Shown here: in pieces, positions 10,531-21,386 of the stretch | Layout of the letters: each line of letters opens with the position of its first letter | Position numbering within the stretch: position 1 is the stretch's first letter | From: Patella vulgata | Taxonomy: Eukaryota; Mollusca; Gastropoda; Patellidae | NCBI RefSeq assembly: GCF_932274485.2 | Contig: NC_065887.2 | Location: 8,032,001 to 8,096,000 of the forward strand | DNA length: 64,000 nt | Reading direction: 5' to 3' | Notes under the pieces: model-generated | Seen by the model: only the letters and a program-made list of their open reading frames with translations | The model's database searches: none | Told to the model about the DNA's origin: nothing | Made by a program: the position numbers and the translations under genes

Positions 10531-10916
10531 AAAAATCAAATAAACTTGGAACAGGTCAATAGATATTGATAGAATAAATAACAATAGACAAACTAACATT
10601 AAAGTTATGTTGCCAAGTCAAACAATCGGTCCTACAGTAATACCATCTCATCGCTACTATGTACCTTAGGGATAAAGATAATCCAGATCAAATCCTAATC
10701 TCTATAGATAAGGAAAGGTTAATCTTCTCCCGTCAACACAGACAGCCAGAAAACTAATTCCCTTTTATCATTATATTCACTGTTTATTCGTGTACATTCT
10801 TTACTTAAAACACATGTATGATGTTTGATCAAAAATACCTGCTGTTCTCTTAAAGCCACAGATTGTCATTTTCATTGTTCAAAAAATATCTAATTCTTCA
10901 TGGTCTAATCCATGCT
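10531..10916. other. AT-rich sequence without recognised feature
   Basis: No gene or repeat family recognised. Confidence 0.4.
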
Positions 10917-11106
10917 ATAAAATACTGTATTTGATTATATAAAATTTAATAAAATACTGTATTTGATTATATAAAATTTAATAAAATACTGTATTTGATT
11001 ATATAACATTTAATAAAATACTGTATTTGATTATATAACATTTAATAAAATACTGTATTTGATTATATAACATTTAATAAAGTACTGTATTTGATTATAT
11101 AACATT
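10917..11106 (+). repeat. 32 bp minisatellite, about six copies
   Basis: Nearly identical units of AAAATACTGTATTTGATTAT plus ATAAAATTTAAT. The first two have ATAAAATTT where later ones have ATAACATTT. Confidence 0.95.
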
Positions 11107-11132
11107 GAATAATAAAAAAACAATATCAACGT

Positions 11133-11205
11133 AGATAATCTTTGTAAATATTGAACAGAACTGATATTACTTTAAGAGATTCAACTTTCACAATTTACAA
11201 GTGAT
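11133..11205 (+). repeat. Short dispersed repeat, also at 26090-26155
   Basis: AATCTTTGTAAATATTGAAC, AGAGATTCAACTTTCACAAT here match ATCTTTGTAAATACTGAACC and AGAGATTCATCTTTCACAAT at the second site. Family unknown. Confidence 0.6.
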
Positions 11206-11261
11206 GGGCAGCTTTTATATGACTATACTGTGGGTATATATAATACAAGTTATTCCTGTGG

Positions 11262-11612
11262 GAGAGAGAGAGAGAGAGAGAGAGGATTTAAAATCCATTT
11301 GACGCAAACTGGGTCATTTTGGGACTAACCAATGATTAAATTTGAATTCAACGATTTGGTTGCACGTAGGGGTCTTTAGCAGTGGGAGGAAACTGGAGGA
11401 TACGGAGAAAACCCAAGAGATTGGGTTTAATGTCCACTCAACACAAACTAGGTCAATTCGGGACTAACATATTGTTGAATTTTATTTCAATAATTCGCTT
11501 GCACAAAGGGGTCTTTAGCAGTGGGAGGAAACCGAAGAACACAGAGAAAACCCACATACCTACTCCTTGTCACTTACAACCAGGGAATCGAAACCACGCC
11601 AGTTGACACAAG
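11262..11612 (-). mobile_element. Two SINE-A copies in tandem
   Basis: A (GA)n tail and SINE-A 3' half occupy 11262-11423, joined directly to a second SINE-A 3' part and B-box region at 11424-11612. The first belongs to the AAATTTGAATTCAACGATTT subfamily also seen at 13553. The second is of the common type. Confidence 0.8.
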
Positions 11613-11843
11613 TGATTACAGTCTACTGGGTGAATATACTACCACTATATACCACAGTCTACTGGGTGAATATACTACCACTATATACCACAGTCTACCA
11701 CTATATACCACAGTCTACTGGGTGAATATACTATCGCTATATACCACAATCTACTGGGTGAATATACTACCACTATATACCACAGTCTACTGGGTGAATA
11801 TACTATCACTATATACCACAGTCTACTGGGTCAATATACACTC
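11613..11843 (+). repeat. 36 bp minisatellite, about six to seven copies
   Basis: Units of GTCTACTGGGTGAATATACT plus ACCACTATATACCACA. The ORF through it exists only because 36 is divisible by three. Confidence 0.95.
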
Positions 11844-12058
11844 ATTACATGTATGACAGACACCATAATATATTATACAACAAGAACTGTGTGAATACAA
11901 GCACCTGTTGATGATATATAAATATAAGATAAAAAATAAAAACTGGTACATCTTTATAATTTATACATAAAGGTCTTCTGTTAGTGCATTTATACAAATA
12001 TTACATATACCAGGTAAAATACTGATTGGCTACAAAATAAACACAAGGTAAAGCATAC

Positions 12059-12060
<2 letters not shown>

Positions 12061-12108
<48 letters not shown>
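12061..12108. repeat. (TA)n microsatellite
   Basis: About 22 uninterrupted AT dinucleotides. Confidence 0.98.
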
Positions 12109-12109
<1 letters not shown>

Positions 12110-12221
12110 TGCATCCTACATCTACCTGTAATTTATAAACAGGTGATTTTAAAGGACACAATCAACTTCAATTAATTTCATAGACAAATTTTAATATTTT
12201 CATGAGTTTTGTGAAAATGAA

Positions 12222-12518
12222 ACTGGGGAGCCACGGTGGCTCGGTGAGTAAGATGTTGGCTCACTAACCTGGAGGTCTCCTTGTTCAATCCCTGCATTTG
12301 TGGTGCAGGAGAGAGGGTCTGACAACGTTAATATTGGATGAAAAACTGAGGTCCTGTGTACACACTGACGTGCACGTAAAAGATCCCTTAGAAGTTGGAA
12401 TTCGATATAAGAGTAGGCCGTAGTGCCGCTGTCCGGGCAAAATTTTCCCTGATAGCACAATGTATGGCATTAGCCCAGTCAGATCAGAACAGTAACCCCA
12501 TTTCATTTCATTTTCATA
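12222..12518 (+). mobile_element. SINE-B copy, internally shortened
   Basis: Head GGGGAGCCACGGTGGCTCGG with B box-like TTGTTCAATCCC, then CACGTAAAAGATCCC, CGATATAAGAGTAGG, CATTAGCCCAGTCAG and CCCCATTTCATTTC. Short central deletions explain 297 bp against ~365 bp. Confidence 0.85.
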
Positions 12519-12587
12519 ATGACACCATTTTACAAAACAAATTTCATTTCCTTAAATTAAGCAATGATCCTCTGATTTCCTAGTATG

Positions 12588-12790
12588 CATTCCCAGTTTG
12601 TGTGTGACAAGGGGAAGGGTCGTCGGTCCAACCTTGTCATGGGCCTAATCCATTAGTATAAGCCAAGTACACATAGTGGCTCAATATGATGTTGACACAT
12701 TACTGTAACCACCAATGTAGTGTTGGCTGAGAGAAAAGCAGAGGTGCCGCTATCAGGGAAAAACACTCTCTGTAGGGTGTATGCGCAGGG
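12588..12790 (+). mobile_element. SINE-A and SINE-B fragments
   Basis: 12588-12650 has TTTGTGTGTGACAAGGGG and GTCGTCGGTCCAACC of SINE-A. 12660-12785 has eroded SINE-B words such as AGGTGCCGCTATCAGGG. Confidence 0.55.
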
Positions 12791-13050
12791 CTGGATTAAG
12801 CTTCCATGGGGTCCCTGGCTGAAAATGTCAATGAGGCACTTGCATCAACAGTGAAAAGGAGACATATTCTAGTTAATGTCCGTCACACTCATAAAAATGC
12901 AATTTGCATGTGAGTAATTGCAGGTAGATATAGACAGATTTATTTGGCAAAAACATACATAGATAAAATTATAAATAAAACCTTTCTTTGGGACTACAGG
13001 GTGAGGGTCCCTTTACTATCGGAGCCCCTGGCTGTAGCCCAGTCAGCCCC
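12786..13050. mobile_element. Possible hAT-type non-autonomous element fragment
   Basis: Begins CAGGGCTGGATTAAG, a common hAT-like terminus, and has GGGGTCCCTGGCTGA. A related GAGCCCCTGGCTGTAG is near 13030. No matching right terminus was found. Confidence 0.4.
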
Positions 13051-13059
13051 TTCCCTTTA

Positions 13060-13135
13060 TCTAGCCTGCCCGTCTCCATATGCGCAATTGGTGCAGAAAC
13101 GTGTGATTCTAAACCCCATTTATTTCATTTGTCAC
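13060..13135 (+). mobile_element. SINE-B tail fragment
   Basis: GCCCGTCTCCATATGCG and AACCCCATTTATTTCATTT match the SINE-B 3' end loosely. Confidence 0.45.
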
Positions 13136-13361
13136 AGTTATTCTTTTTATACCAGCTTGTATTTATTTAAATTACCTGTTTACAAACTTACACCAGTATT
13201 TACCTGATTTTACCTAATCTTGCCTATTTACCACCATTTTATACTAATCAAGTTTAATTGAAAACATTCACAATTATTTACTTTATGTCACAAAACATAC
13301 ATTCAACGTAAACTGTACATTCCTTACATGACAACATTTAAAATTCTATAAAATTGTTCGG

Positions 13362-13488
13362 GAACGAGATAATCAGTGGGGCTGATGTCACCTGTCTCAA
13401 TCCCAAAATAAATAGATGACATTCATTAATTACTTCCCCTCATTTATAAATATTTTTATATACATGTATAGCATTTTACACTACCAGT

Positions 13489-13547
<59 letters not shown>

Positions 13548-13999
13548 GAGACTGAGAGAGTTTAACATCCATTTGACACAAACTAGGTCATTTTGGGACT
13601 AACCAATGATTAAATTTGAATTCAACGATTTGGATGCGTGTAGGGGTCTTTAGCAGTGGGAGGAAACTGGAGGATACGGAGAAAACCCAAGAGATTGGAC
13701 AGGTGACCCATACTCCTTGTCACGTACAAGCGGAGAATTGAAACCACACCACCTGACCCAATCAATCATCCAATCTCTCCCCCCCCCCACCTCTCCCACT
13801 GCAAAGGTGGTATTGTATTCTACAATCAAGGCCAATCAAATTTCTTATCTTACCACCTATTAAATTGTGAATCTGTACTTGGCCTTACAAATAAACTATG
13901 ATCAACAATCAAACCCAGTCTTGAAATCATTATAAAAGACAGACATACCGACAGTCAAACCTATTTTTACAGTCCCCAGCATTCTTCGAAAGATTGGGT
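13362..13999 (+). mobile_element. Eroded pearl-like element without tandem core
   Basis: Left end AACGAGATAATCAGTGGGGC and AAATAAATAGATGACA match the starts at 34098 and 42534. CCAATCAAATTTCTTATCTT matches the core unit. AAAGACAGACATACCGACAG is a decayed tetranucleotide tract. CAGCATTCTTCGAAAGATTG matches the 3' end. A SINE-A copy is inserted within it. Confidence 0.65.
13496..13785 (-). mobile_element. SINE-A copy with long (GA)n tail
   Basis: (GA)n of about 35 bp at 13496-13533, GTTTAACATCCATTTGACAC, subfamily words AATTTGAATTCAACGATTT and GGAGGATACGGAGAAAACCC. The head ends in CCAATCTCTCCCCCCCC. Confidence 0.85.
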
Positions 14000-14034
14000 C
14001 AATGAAGACAAAATGTTATTATAAATCATCTCTG

Positions 14035-14330
14035 TGATATTCCATGGTAAATATCACATATATTATCAACATATCCATGATGTGCCATGGTAAATATCAC
14101 ATATAAACATATCCTTGATATACCATGGTAAATATCACATATATTATAAACATATCCTTGATATACCATGGTAAATATCACATCCATGATATACCACCGC
14201 AAATATCACATCCATGATATACCATTAGCATAGTAAAAATCACTAATATTATAAACATGGTAAATATCACATATATTATAAACATATCCATGATGTAGCA
14301 TGGTACATATCATATAGTATTATAAACATA
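14035..14330 (+). repeat. ~43 bp AT-rich minisatellite
   Basis: Repeating CATATCCATGATATACCATG plus GTAAATATCACATATATTAT, with shortened units at 14165-14230. Confidence 0.85.
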
Positions 14331-14335
14331 TCCAT

Positions 14336-14720
14336 TAAGTTTGTCAATAACTATTGACCATGAATGAGTCTTTACTTATAAACATAGATATTAATGTTTT
14401 CTGTTCACTTGGTTAAAACACATTTTCCATTTAAACCATAAATAATATCTGTGTTATTGTGACATATCCTCTGGTTTATATATTTTAAACTATGATATAC
14501 ATTGTATAAAGTGTTGAATATTAATTATATAATACACATCCGTCTTTTAAACATGATATAAAATGTATGTATGTATTATGTAAACTAGTATATATTCCGG
14601 TACATACATGTACGGTCGTCAAACCCGATTTCAATTACATACAGGCCTATTTGAGAAATGCAGTTGTATAGTTAAGTTAAAGACAGGCCTACAAATTAAT
14701 ACAAAAAAAGTATTGTTGAA
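14336..14720. other. AT-rich sequence without recognised feature
   Basis: No gene or repeat family recognised. Confidence 0.4.
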
Positions 14721-15074
14721 TTAAAGGGACAATAACACTCTTGCTGGCTTGAAAGCTCCAGAAAATAAATAATATCTCTATCTAAGCACTAGATGTTTAA
14801 GTGTCCTACCTGTTGTGTAAATTATCCATTACATACTATTTTACTTGTCCAGAGGGTTCGAAAATATTTTTAAATCAAAGTTTCATTTGAAAAGGTTTAC
14901 GTTAGACGTTTCAAACCATTATGTTGAATTTTTCAAAATTTTTAAATAAGGTGTGTTAAGATGAAATTTGTATCATCAATTAATTGAAATATTCTAAAAT
15001 GGTACAATTTGTTGACCAGAATAAAGATTGGGACATATTATTCAGTTACAACAAGAGTGGTATTGAGTCTTTAA
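14721..15074 (+). mobile_element. MITE-2 copy
   Basis: TTAAAGGGACAATAACACTC at the left and GAGTGGTATTGAGTCTTTAA at the right form imperfect inverted repeats bounded by TTAA. 354 bp, non-coding. Well matched by 49189-49544. Confidence 0.85.
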
Positions 15075-15984
15075 ACGTTTTAAAACAGTTAATTGAAAAT
15101 ATTAGCAATACATGTTTTCGTATAGCTGTATTCTAAAACTGATCTTTGAAAAGGCTGCCCTCTGAAAATAACGGTTCTTACACGTGCAAGTCAAACCACC
15201 TGATAGACCTTCGGTTGTATATAGATTTACCTGCAAGACTTCACCTGTATTTAAAACGTGAAATAAAATCATACTTACAACATTCTGTCCATTTAAACAC
15301 TCTCCGTTCATTACTCCCTGGTATTAATAACATTAAATTATAACATAGTTCACGTTTAAAGCACGGTATACAGGTATATATCCCTTGATAGTATTCACCA
15401 CAACACCGATATACACACACCACTCACTCAATTCACAACACAATTCTGTCACGTTCTAAGCTTCGCGCGCTTGCTTCGACACTGACATCTGAAAGTAGAC
15501 ACCGGTTACAGGACCTAATAAATATTCACCGTTTAATTACGACAGGTAATTTGATATGGCTGGATAACAGAGCATCCCCACGTTGACCAAGCGAATATAC
15601 GGTCTGAAGTCGTCCATAACGGCACACGTGATGACGATCTGACATATATGCCAAGGAGAAGTATCGTCTTGGTTCAAATTTTTGATGGTTTTAAAGCGAC
15701 GCCTTGATGTCTGTTTCGACATACATGTACATGTTGTCATTTTGCTTTTTAACCCAGGTGAAGAGTTACAAACAATGAATCTTTATTTAACATAAATACA
15801 CCGTATTTCATTTTGTTGCTCGTTATGGCTGTGATTGTTGCGTTTACAGTTCTGTATTACCCATTAAAAGTACATATTATATTAATAAACGATTGTTCTA
15901 TTTTAAATAACAATTACCCCCCCCCCCCACCCCCGGCGCCCTCCGTGAAACAAATATAAAGGTTAGCTATGTGGTCGATCCGGG
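15075..15984. other. Low-repeat sequence
   Basis: No family recognised. A C run at 15919-15929 is followed by CCCGGCGCC. The ORFs of 60-69 codons here have no recognisable domain. Confidence 0.4.
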
Positions 15985-16205
15985 TGTTGGCCAGCTGTCT
16001 AGTCGTTAGGATGGGACAAAATATGGAGCATCTGTGTGTATACCTTTAACAGCACGTTAACGATCCCATGGAAGTTGCAAATCGAAATAAGAGTAGGCTG
16101 TAGCTCCACTGTCTGGGTAAATTTTCCCCATAACACGTTGCATGACCTGGTCTACTTGGTTTAGAAACGTACGTAGGACGATGAACCCCATGTCATTTCA
16201 TTGCG
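15985..16205 (+). mobile_element. SINE-B copy, 5' truncated
   Basis: AGCTGTCTAGTCGTTAGGAT, GATCCCATGGAAGTTGCAA, AAATAAGAGTAGGCTGTAG and CCCCATGTCATTTCATT in SINE-B order. Confidence 0.75.
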
Positions 16206-16347
16206 ACCCCTCATGGCCCATATGCCCTTCGCATAAAATTAAACCGTGTAGGTGGTTTGAAATCTAGTAAGTAAATTACCATGGTAGTCACATCTGATGA
16301 GAAGGTAAAATATGCTATCTATGTCACACACCTCGTTTTTAAAACTT

Positions 16348-16586
16348 ATGCTAGATTCCCACTGTCGTGCTATGCGTTACGATAGGATTGTCTCCATTCT
16401 ATGTATTGAGTCCACGATCTGCTACGTGCAGATGCGTTCGGATACGTTTCGATACGATCAACAAGATTGCTAGGACTGACCTCAATAATTTATATGATAA
16501 GACATGATAGGATCACCACGAGTACTCCACGATTAAAACCACGATTTCAATCGTACCACGAATTGTAATAGTGGGAACTTGGCCTT
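16348..16586. mobile_element. R6 inverted-repeat element
   Basis: Ends ATGCTAGATTCCCACTGTCG and TAGTGGGAACTTGGCCTTA are inverted-repeat-like (TTCCCACT/AGTGGGAA). Interior CGGATACGTTTCGATACGAT and CCACGATTTCAATCG recur, inverted, at 54237-54486 and partly at 55226. Confidence 0.75.
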
Positions 16587-16649
16587 ACTAATATTTTGAG
16601 GCTAAATCATCCTGCTGAAGAGTATATTCGTTTTTATTTTATGATCAGT

Positions 16650-16695
16650 AGTGGAATACCGCGTTTTATCAGTGAAATAAAAGTGTTATTCCACT
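16650..16695. repeat. Short palindrome
   Basis: AGTGGAATA and TATTCCACT flank TTTTAT and ATAAAA, giving a 46 bp imperfect hairpin just before the larger palindrome. Confidence 0.75.
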
Positions 16696-16758
16696 GGCTA
16701 GCAGTAGTCCATGTTGTTTTTACCTAAAATGATTGTAAAATCATAAAATAAATAGAAC

Positions 16759-16907
16759 ATTTGTCGTTTTAGAGTGAATAACATATTTTATTTCATCTCT
16801 AAGCAAGAAAACGTTTATATTTTCACTCATGTTACGCATTCGTGAAAATATAAGTTTTCTTGCTTCTCGATGAAATAAAATATGTTATTCACTCTAAAAC
16901 GACAAAT
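16759..16907. mobile_element. 149 bp near-perfect palindromic element
   Basis: The two ~70 bp arms are almost exact reverse complements: ATTTGTCGTTTTAGAGTGAA at the start and TTCACTCTAAAACGACAAAT at the end. A loop of about 10 bases (around 16829-16838) separates them. Length and symmetry suit a hairpin MITE. Confidence 0.9.
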
Positions 16908-17780
16908 ATCCTCTATATATCGAGATAACCTCACCTCCGACACCCAACGTTTTATTCTAATATATATTGGTTATATTGTTTTCTCGGAGGAGGGGTGGGG
17001 TGGGGTAGGGTAGATGTGTGGGATTTATACGAAACCTGTGACTAAGATTAGAACATTGTGTTCACACGTTCCAATATATACGCTTCTATAAGTTCTAATG
17101 CTAATTATTTTATATTAATATATAAATCTTTATATACACATTTCTGGCCAATTCTTGCCTTAAAGAATTACTTTGACTATATTTACGTCTTTTTTTTTTA
17201 TTTTCACTTTACACGGGAATGTTTTTTAATAACCGCTGTGGATGAATGTTGTCTAAATATTGACCCACACCCACGTACTTTACCTGCGTTTACCTGAGCT
17301 AATTTTACATTAAACTAAACTTCAGCCATATCAGCTCCTCCGACGTTCGTGACCCAGGTGAACAAACAAAGATCGTCTATCATGCTTTTGAACCTCTTGA
17401 CTAGGAGGGGGATTTCAACGTATACAATCATTACTTACCTTCATGCAAACAAAAACTTCATTTAGCACACCTATATACGATCTCACCTGTAATTGGTAAG
17501 ATCAAAGTAAACCGCTTTGTTCACGTCGCGGTTGAGTGAATATGTAGAAGATAGACAGGTTATTAAATCACCAGGTATATTGGTTGAAGAAGATAAACAT
17601 TGACAAATGGAAAAGCTTTTTGTAAAATCGGGAAAAACTAATTGGACATGTGTTCATGTTTACGTTATTTCGCCGTCCAACTACGACGCATTTCTCAGTT
17701 ACACTTGACGGACCGTAACGAACAGAAATCAGGGGACTACTTATAGAGTAAAGAGGCGGTTAATTGTAGGAGAAAAGTGT
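16908..17780. other. AT-rich sequence without recognised feature
   Basis: Holds a GGGGTGGGGTAGGGTAG patch near 16991-17013 and a T run at 17190-17200. No exon or repeat family recognised. Confidence 0.4.
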
Positions 17781-18082
17781 AGGACCCGGAGAAAACCCAC
17801 GAGGTTTGGAAGGTGACCCTCCTTGCATACAAACTTCTGGTCATAACGATGCCATCTGACACGATTTAACACGTTAGATCACTCTTTTGTTCTATTATTA
17901 AATGCATTGACATGATACTTTAGCTTTAAGAGGAATCTGGGGGACCCAGAAGAACCCACGAAGTTTGGAAGGCGACCCTCTTTGTCACATACAAGCTTTA
18001 GGTCATAACGATGCTACTTGACACGATTCAACACGTTAGACCACTCCTTTGTTCTATTATTATTACCGGTAAATGCATTGAC
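17781..18082 (-). repeat. Tandem duplication of a segment containing a SINE core
   Basis: 17781-17922 and 17941-18082 are direct copies at a 160 bp offset. Each holds the SINE-A-type core GGACCCGGAGAAAACCCACG (variant in copy two), then GGTCATAACGATGC, CACGTTAGA and TTTTGTTCTATTATT. Confidence 0.8.
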
Positions 18083-18615
18083 TTGATAAACTTCTGGTCT
18101 CTGGTCGTATAAAGAATTCATATAAAAGAGCTTATTGTTAATTAAAAGGGCACCGTAGTTCAAGATCAAAGAACAGGATTTGATAGGTGCAAACACTAAC
18201 CACAAGTCAACCATATCGCTGATTATTGTCACACAATATGTCGGCAATTAACAGTTCATTGGTTAAACAACAGCTTATAACTGTCACGGTTATTGAATCG
18301 GGGTAAAATGGCGATCAGAAAGTGAGAAAACATTTCGCACCGAATCTGTGAACCTAATGGATCTAATGAATGATTGATTAAGTGGAGGCGTTAATTAAGT
18401 TACGATAAAATAATGTAATTAACTCTGTCTGGTCTTGATAATTGGGTTGAGGAGATAGAAACCGACGATTTCCATAAATGGTCAAATGGTGAATCGTCTG
18501 GAAAGAAGATGACCCACCAGCTCTTGTCACGACAGCGAATTTTAATACCGTGTTTTAAAGTAACATTTCAACATACAAGAACTTTTTTGTATGTTTTTAA
18601 CGTCCAATACATTAC
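18083..18615. other. AT-rich sequence without recognised feature
   Basis: No gene or repeat family recognised. Confidence 0.4.
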
Positions 18616-18838
18616 AAATGAGGACGGAGGGCCTGACAAGAAGAGCTGTCTAGTATTTCGGATGGTGTGAAAAATTCCCGTATATATCTTGGCAGTTGAA
18701 AATCGATATAAGAGTAAGCCATAGTGCCGCTGCCTGGGGAGAATGCCCCTCATAGCACATTGTATGGCGTATGGCCGGCTTCATTAGCCCAGTCGGAGCA
18801 GAACAGTAGGATGTTAAACCCTATTTCATTTTCATTAC
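18616..18838 (+). mobile_element. SINE-B copy, 5' truncated
   Basis: GAGGACGGAGGGCCTGACAA, ATCGATATAAGAGTAAGCC, CATTAGCCCAGTCGGAG and TAAACCCTATTTCATTTTC. Confidence 0.85.
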
Positions 18839-18867
18839 GCATGAAGGAGAAATAAAACCACAAACAC

Positions 18868-19133
18868 ATGGATGGCCGAATGGTTAGCACGTGCGCGCTG
18901 TATCATAAAGTCTGTCATTAAGTCAACTGGCGTGGTTTCGATTCCCCTGTTGTACGTGACAAGGAGTAGGGTCGCCTGTCCAACCTCCTGTGTTTTCTCC
19001 GGGTCCTCCGGTTTCCTCCCACTGCTAAAGACCCCTACGCGCATGCGAATTATGGAAATAAAATTGAAGCATTATGTTAGTTCCGAAATGACCTAGTTTG
19101 TGTTGAGTGGACGTTAAACCCCATTTCTCTCGA
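18868..19133 (+). mobile_element. SINE-A copy, full length
   Basis: A box GGATGGCCGAATGGTTAGC, B box GTGGTTTCGATTCCCC, core, GAATTATGGAAATAAAATTG and ACGTTAAACCCCATTTCTCTC all present over 266 bp. The 5' flank GAGAAATAAAACCACAAACA also occurs near 38123. Confidence 0.9.
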
Positions 19134-19418
19134 AGCTCGACACTCTAAGACCACTATAGGCCATCCCAACCCTCCAACGCTTGTTGTCTTAACGTTAGTA
19201 ATTAATATAAGGAAGTTCACGTGCCAGGAATGACGACCCTATACATCGCCATGTTAATGGTTTCAGACGATTACAACACGGATGTCAAATTGAAGTGTTA
19301 ACCCCTTGACCATCTCACACCCTTCAACATCGAACAAAGACAATCGTTGTATAATGTGTTAAATATTATGGTCGTATACAGCAGGTCATTTATATAATGG
19401 CTTAGTGCTAACATATAT

Positions 19419-19612
19419 TAGATTCCCCGCTTGTACGTGACAAGGTGTAGGGTCACCTGTCCAATCTCGTGGGTTTTGTCCAAGTCCTCCTGTTTCCTGC
19501 CACGGCTAAAGACCCATACAGGCAAGAGAATTATTGAAATACAATTGAACCATGTGTTAGTCACGAAATGACCTACTTTGTGTCGAGTGGATGTTAAACC
19601 CCATTTCACTCT
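19419..19612 (+). mobile_element. SINE-A copy, 5' truncated
   Basis: Starts within the B box (GATTCCCCGCTTGTACG) and runs to TTAAACCCCATTTCACTC. Confidence 0.85.
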
Positions 19613-19762
19613 TTAGTTCAGTATATATGGAAGCAGACCACCAATTACTTTCCCTATCTCAGCTAGTACCCTTGTATGTAGATCATTCTTTCAATAATAG
19701 TTTTCCTCCCCCAGTCTTCACCCCCTCCCCTTTCGGTCGTTGACATTCGTTATTCGGCGGTA

Positions 19763-20140
19763 ATAAGATATAGTTTTAGAATATCGTTTTCAGATAAGAT
19801 ATAGTTTTAGAATATCGTTTTCAGATAAGATATAGTTTTAGAATGTTGTCTTCAGATAAGATATAGTTTTAGAATAATGTTTTCAGATAAGATATAGTTT
19901 TAGAATAATGTTTTCAGATAAGATATAGTTTTAGAATAATGTTTTCAGATAAGATATAGTTTTAGAATAATGTTTTCAGATAAGATATAGTTTTAGAATA
20001 ATGTTTTCAGATAAGATATAGTTTTAGAATAATGTTTTCAGATAAGATATAGTTTTAGAATATTGTCTTCAGATAAGATATAGTTTTAGAATAATGTTTT
20101 CAGATAAGATATAGTTTTAGAATATGATCTTCAGATAATA
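19763..20140 (+). repeat. 31 bp minisatellite, about twelve copies
   Basis: AGATAAGATATAGTTTTAGA plus ATAATGTTTTC repeats. Units differ mainly at ATAATG, ATATCG and ATTGTC. Confidence 0.95.
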
Positions 20141-20295
20141 TATATCTTTGAAGTATATGTATTACTATTTAGGCTTTGTATATCGTCTAATCACTTTAAT
20201 TTCCTTTTGCATATCTCAAAAATAATGTAAAGGAATTCTACCAAGGCAGTGGCGTTAGCCAACACTAATCGTTTAAGAGTTATCTCTGTGTGTGT

Positions 20296-20508
20296 AGGAG
20301 GGGGGGGGCGAGTGGTCCAACGCATTCGCTTTAGATCTTAAGATCTGACATTGTGTCAAGTGGCGTGATGTCGATCCCTCGCATGTTTCCAATCCTCCCA
20401 CTGCTAAAGACACCAACTCGGAAGCGAATTATTTAAATACAAATGTACCAGTCTCGAATTTAATTTGTTTGTGTGGAATGGACGTTAAACCCCAGTTCAT
20501 TCTCTGAG
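20296..20508 (+). mobile_element. SINE-A-related copy, internally deleted
   Basis: Divergent head GGCGAGTGGTCCAACGC with TGATGTCGATCCCTCG, then direct passage to TCCTCCCACTGCTAAAGAC and ACGTTAAACCCCAGTTC. The core with ACAAGGAGTAGGG is missing. Confidence 0.7.
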
Positions 20509-20814
20509 TTTGTGTTGACACATAAGATGAAAAGATACGTGGGACGGAAGTGTCACCTGTTAAATCGTTGAATAAAGACGGTGATTGTTAATATGTTAAA
20601 AGCATTATGACATATTACGATTATTTACATGTTTGTTGAACTAGACTGTAACCCACTGTCAGTATTATACAACATTACGTCAGTAACAGCTCGAGCTGAC
20701 AACTCAACAAATTCCCAGGAAATAAACATTGGTTACTAAACTAAGTAAATAAAATACCCAGCAAAAAATAGAATAAACAGTGTATACAGGCAGTGGGTTG
20801 GGAGCTATAGTGGT

Positions 20815-20980
20815 CTACATTTCGGGACTAACATATAGTTAAATTTTATTTCCATAATTCGCTTGCGAGCAGATGTCTTTAGCTGTGGGAGGAAACCGGA
20901 GGACCCGGAGAAAACCCACGAGGTAACGAAACCACGCCACTTGACCGAATGACAGACCTTGTGACCTCAAGCGCAAGTTA
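20815..20980 (-). mobile_element. SINE-A copy, internally deleted
   Basis: TTTCGGGACTAACATATAG, AAACCGGAGGACCCGGAG and CCACGAGGTAACGAAACCAC. The segment between core and B box is absent. Confidence 0.8.
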
Positions 20981-21084
20981 TAGTATTAATTATAGTGGCA
21001 ATTGCTTTATTACATGATAGTAACAGTGTTGACATTGAAATACATGAATATATGCGAGTCATCTTGCTTCTTCTGCTTGTTGTT

Positions 21085-21350
21085 GTTGTTGTACCTAGTG
21101 TTTAACTTCTGCTTCCACTGAAGATGATATCGCAGACAATTAGTTGTCTTATTTTCATATTTATTATCTTAGCGCACGCGCAGGGGTCTTTTCTGTGGGA
21201 GGAAACGGGAGTACCCGGAGTAAACCCACGCGGTTGAGAAGGCGCCCCTATCTCCAACCCACATACGATCACGACAGGGGTCGAAACCATAACCGCAAGC
21301 CAGAGGTGACCAGCCAGCTAGAGGTCGAAGAATGACACTCTAGACTACTT
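21085..21350 (-). mobile_element. SINE-A variant with a different head and tail
   Basis: Core GGGAGTACCCGGAGTAAACC and CAGGGGTCTTTTCTGTGGG are SINE-A-like. The B box reads GGTTTCGACCCC in reverse, while the 3' part GATGATATCGCAGACAATTA differs from SINE-A and recurs at 55090. Probably a related SINE family. Confidence 0.65.
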
Positions 21351-21386
21351 GACCCCCCCCCCCTTTTGTGCTTTTGAACAGTCTCT

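Noticed and set aside
11521-11856. 111-codon ORF with repeated TTIYHSLLGEY
   Set aside because: 36 bp minisatellite joined to a SINE-A; multiple-of-three period keeps the frame open.
18868-18965. SINE heads as functional tRNA genes
   Set aside because: Many copies, no intact cloverleaf, and continuous with SINE bodies.
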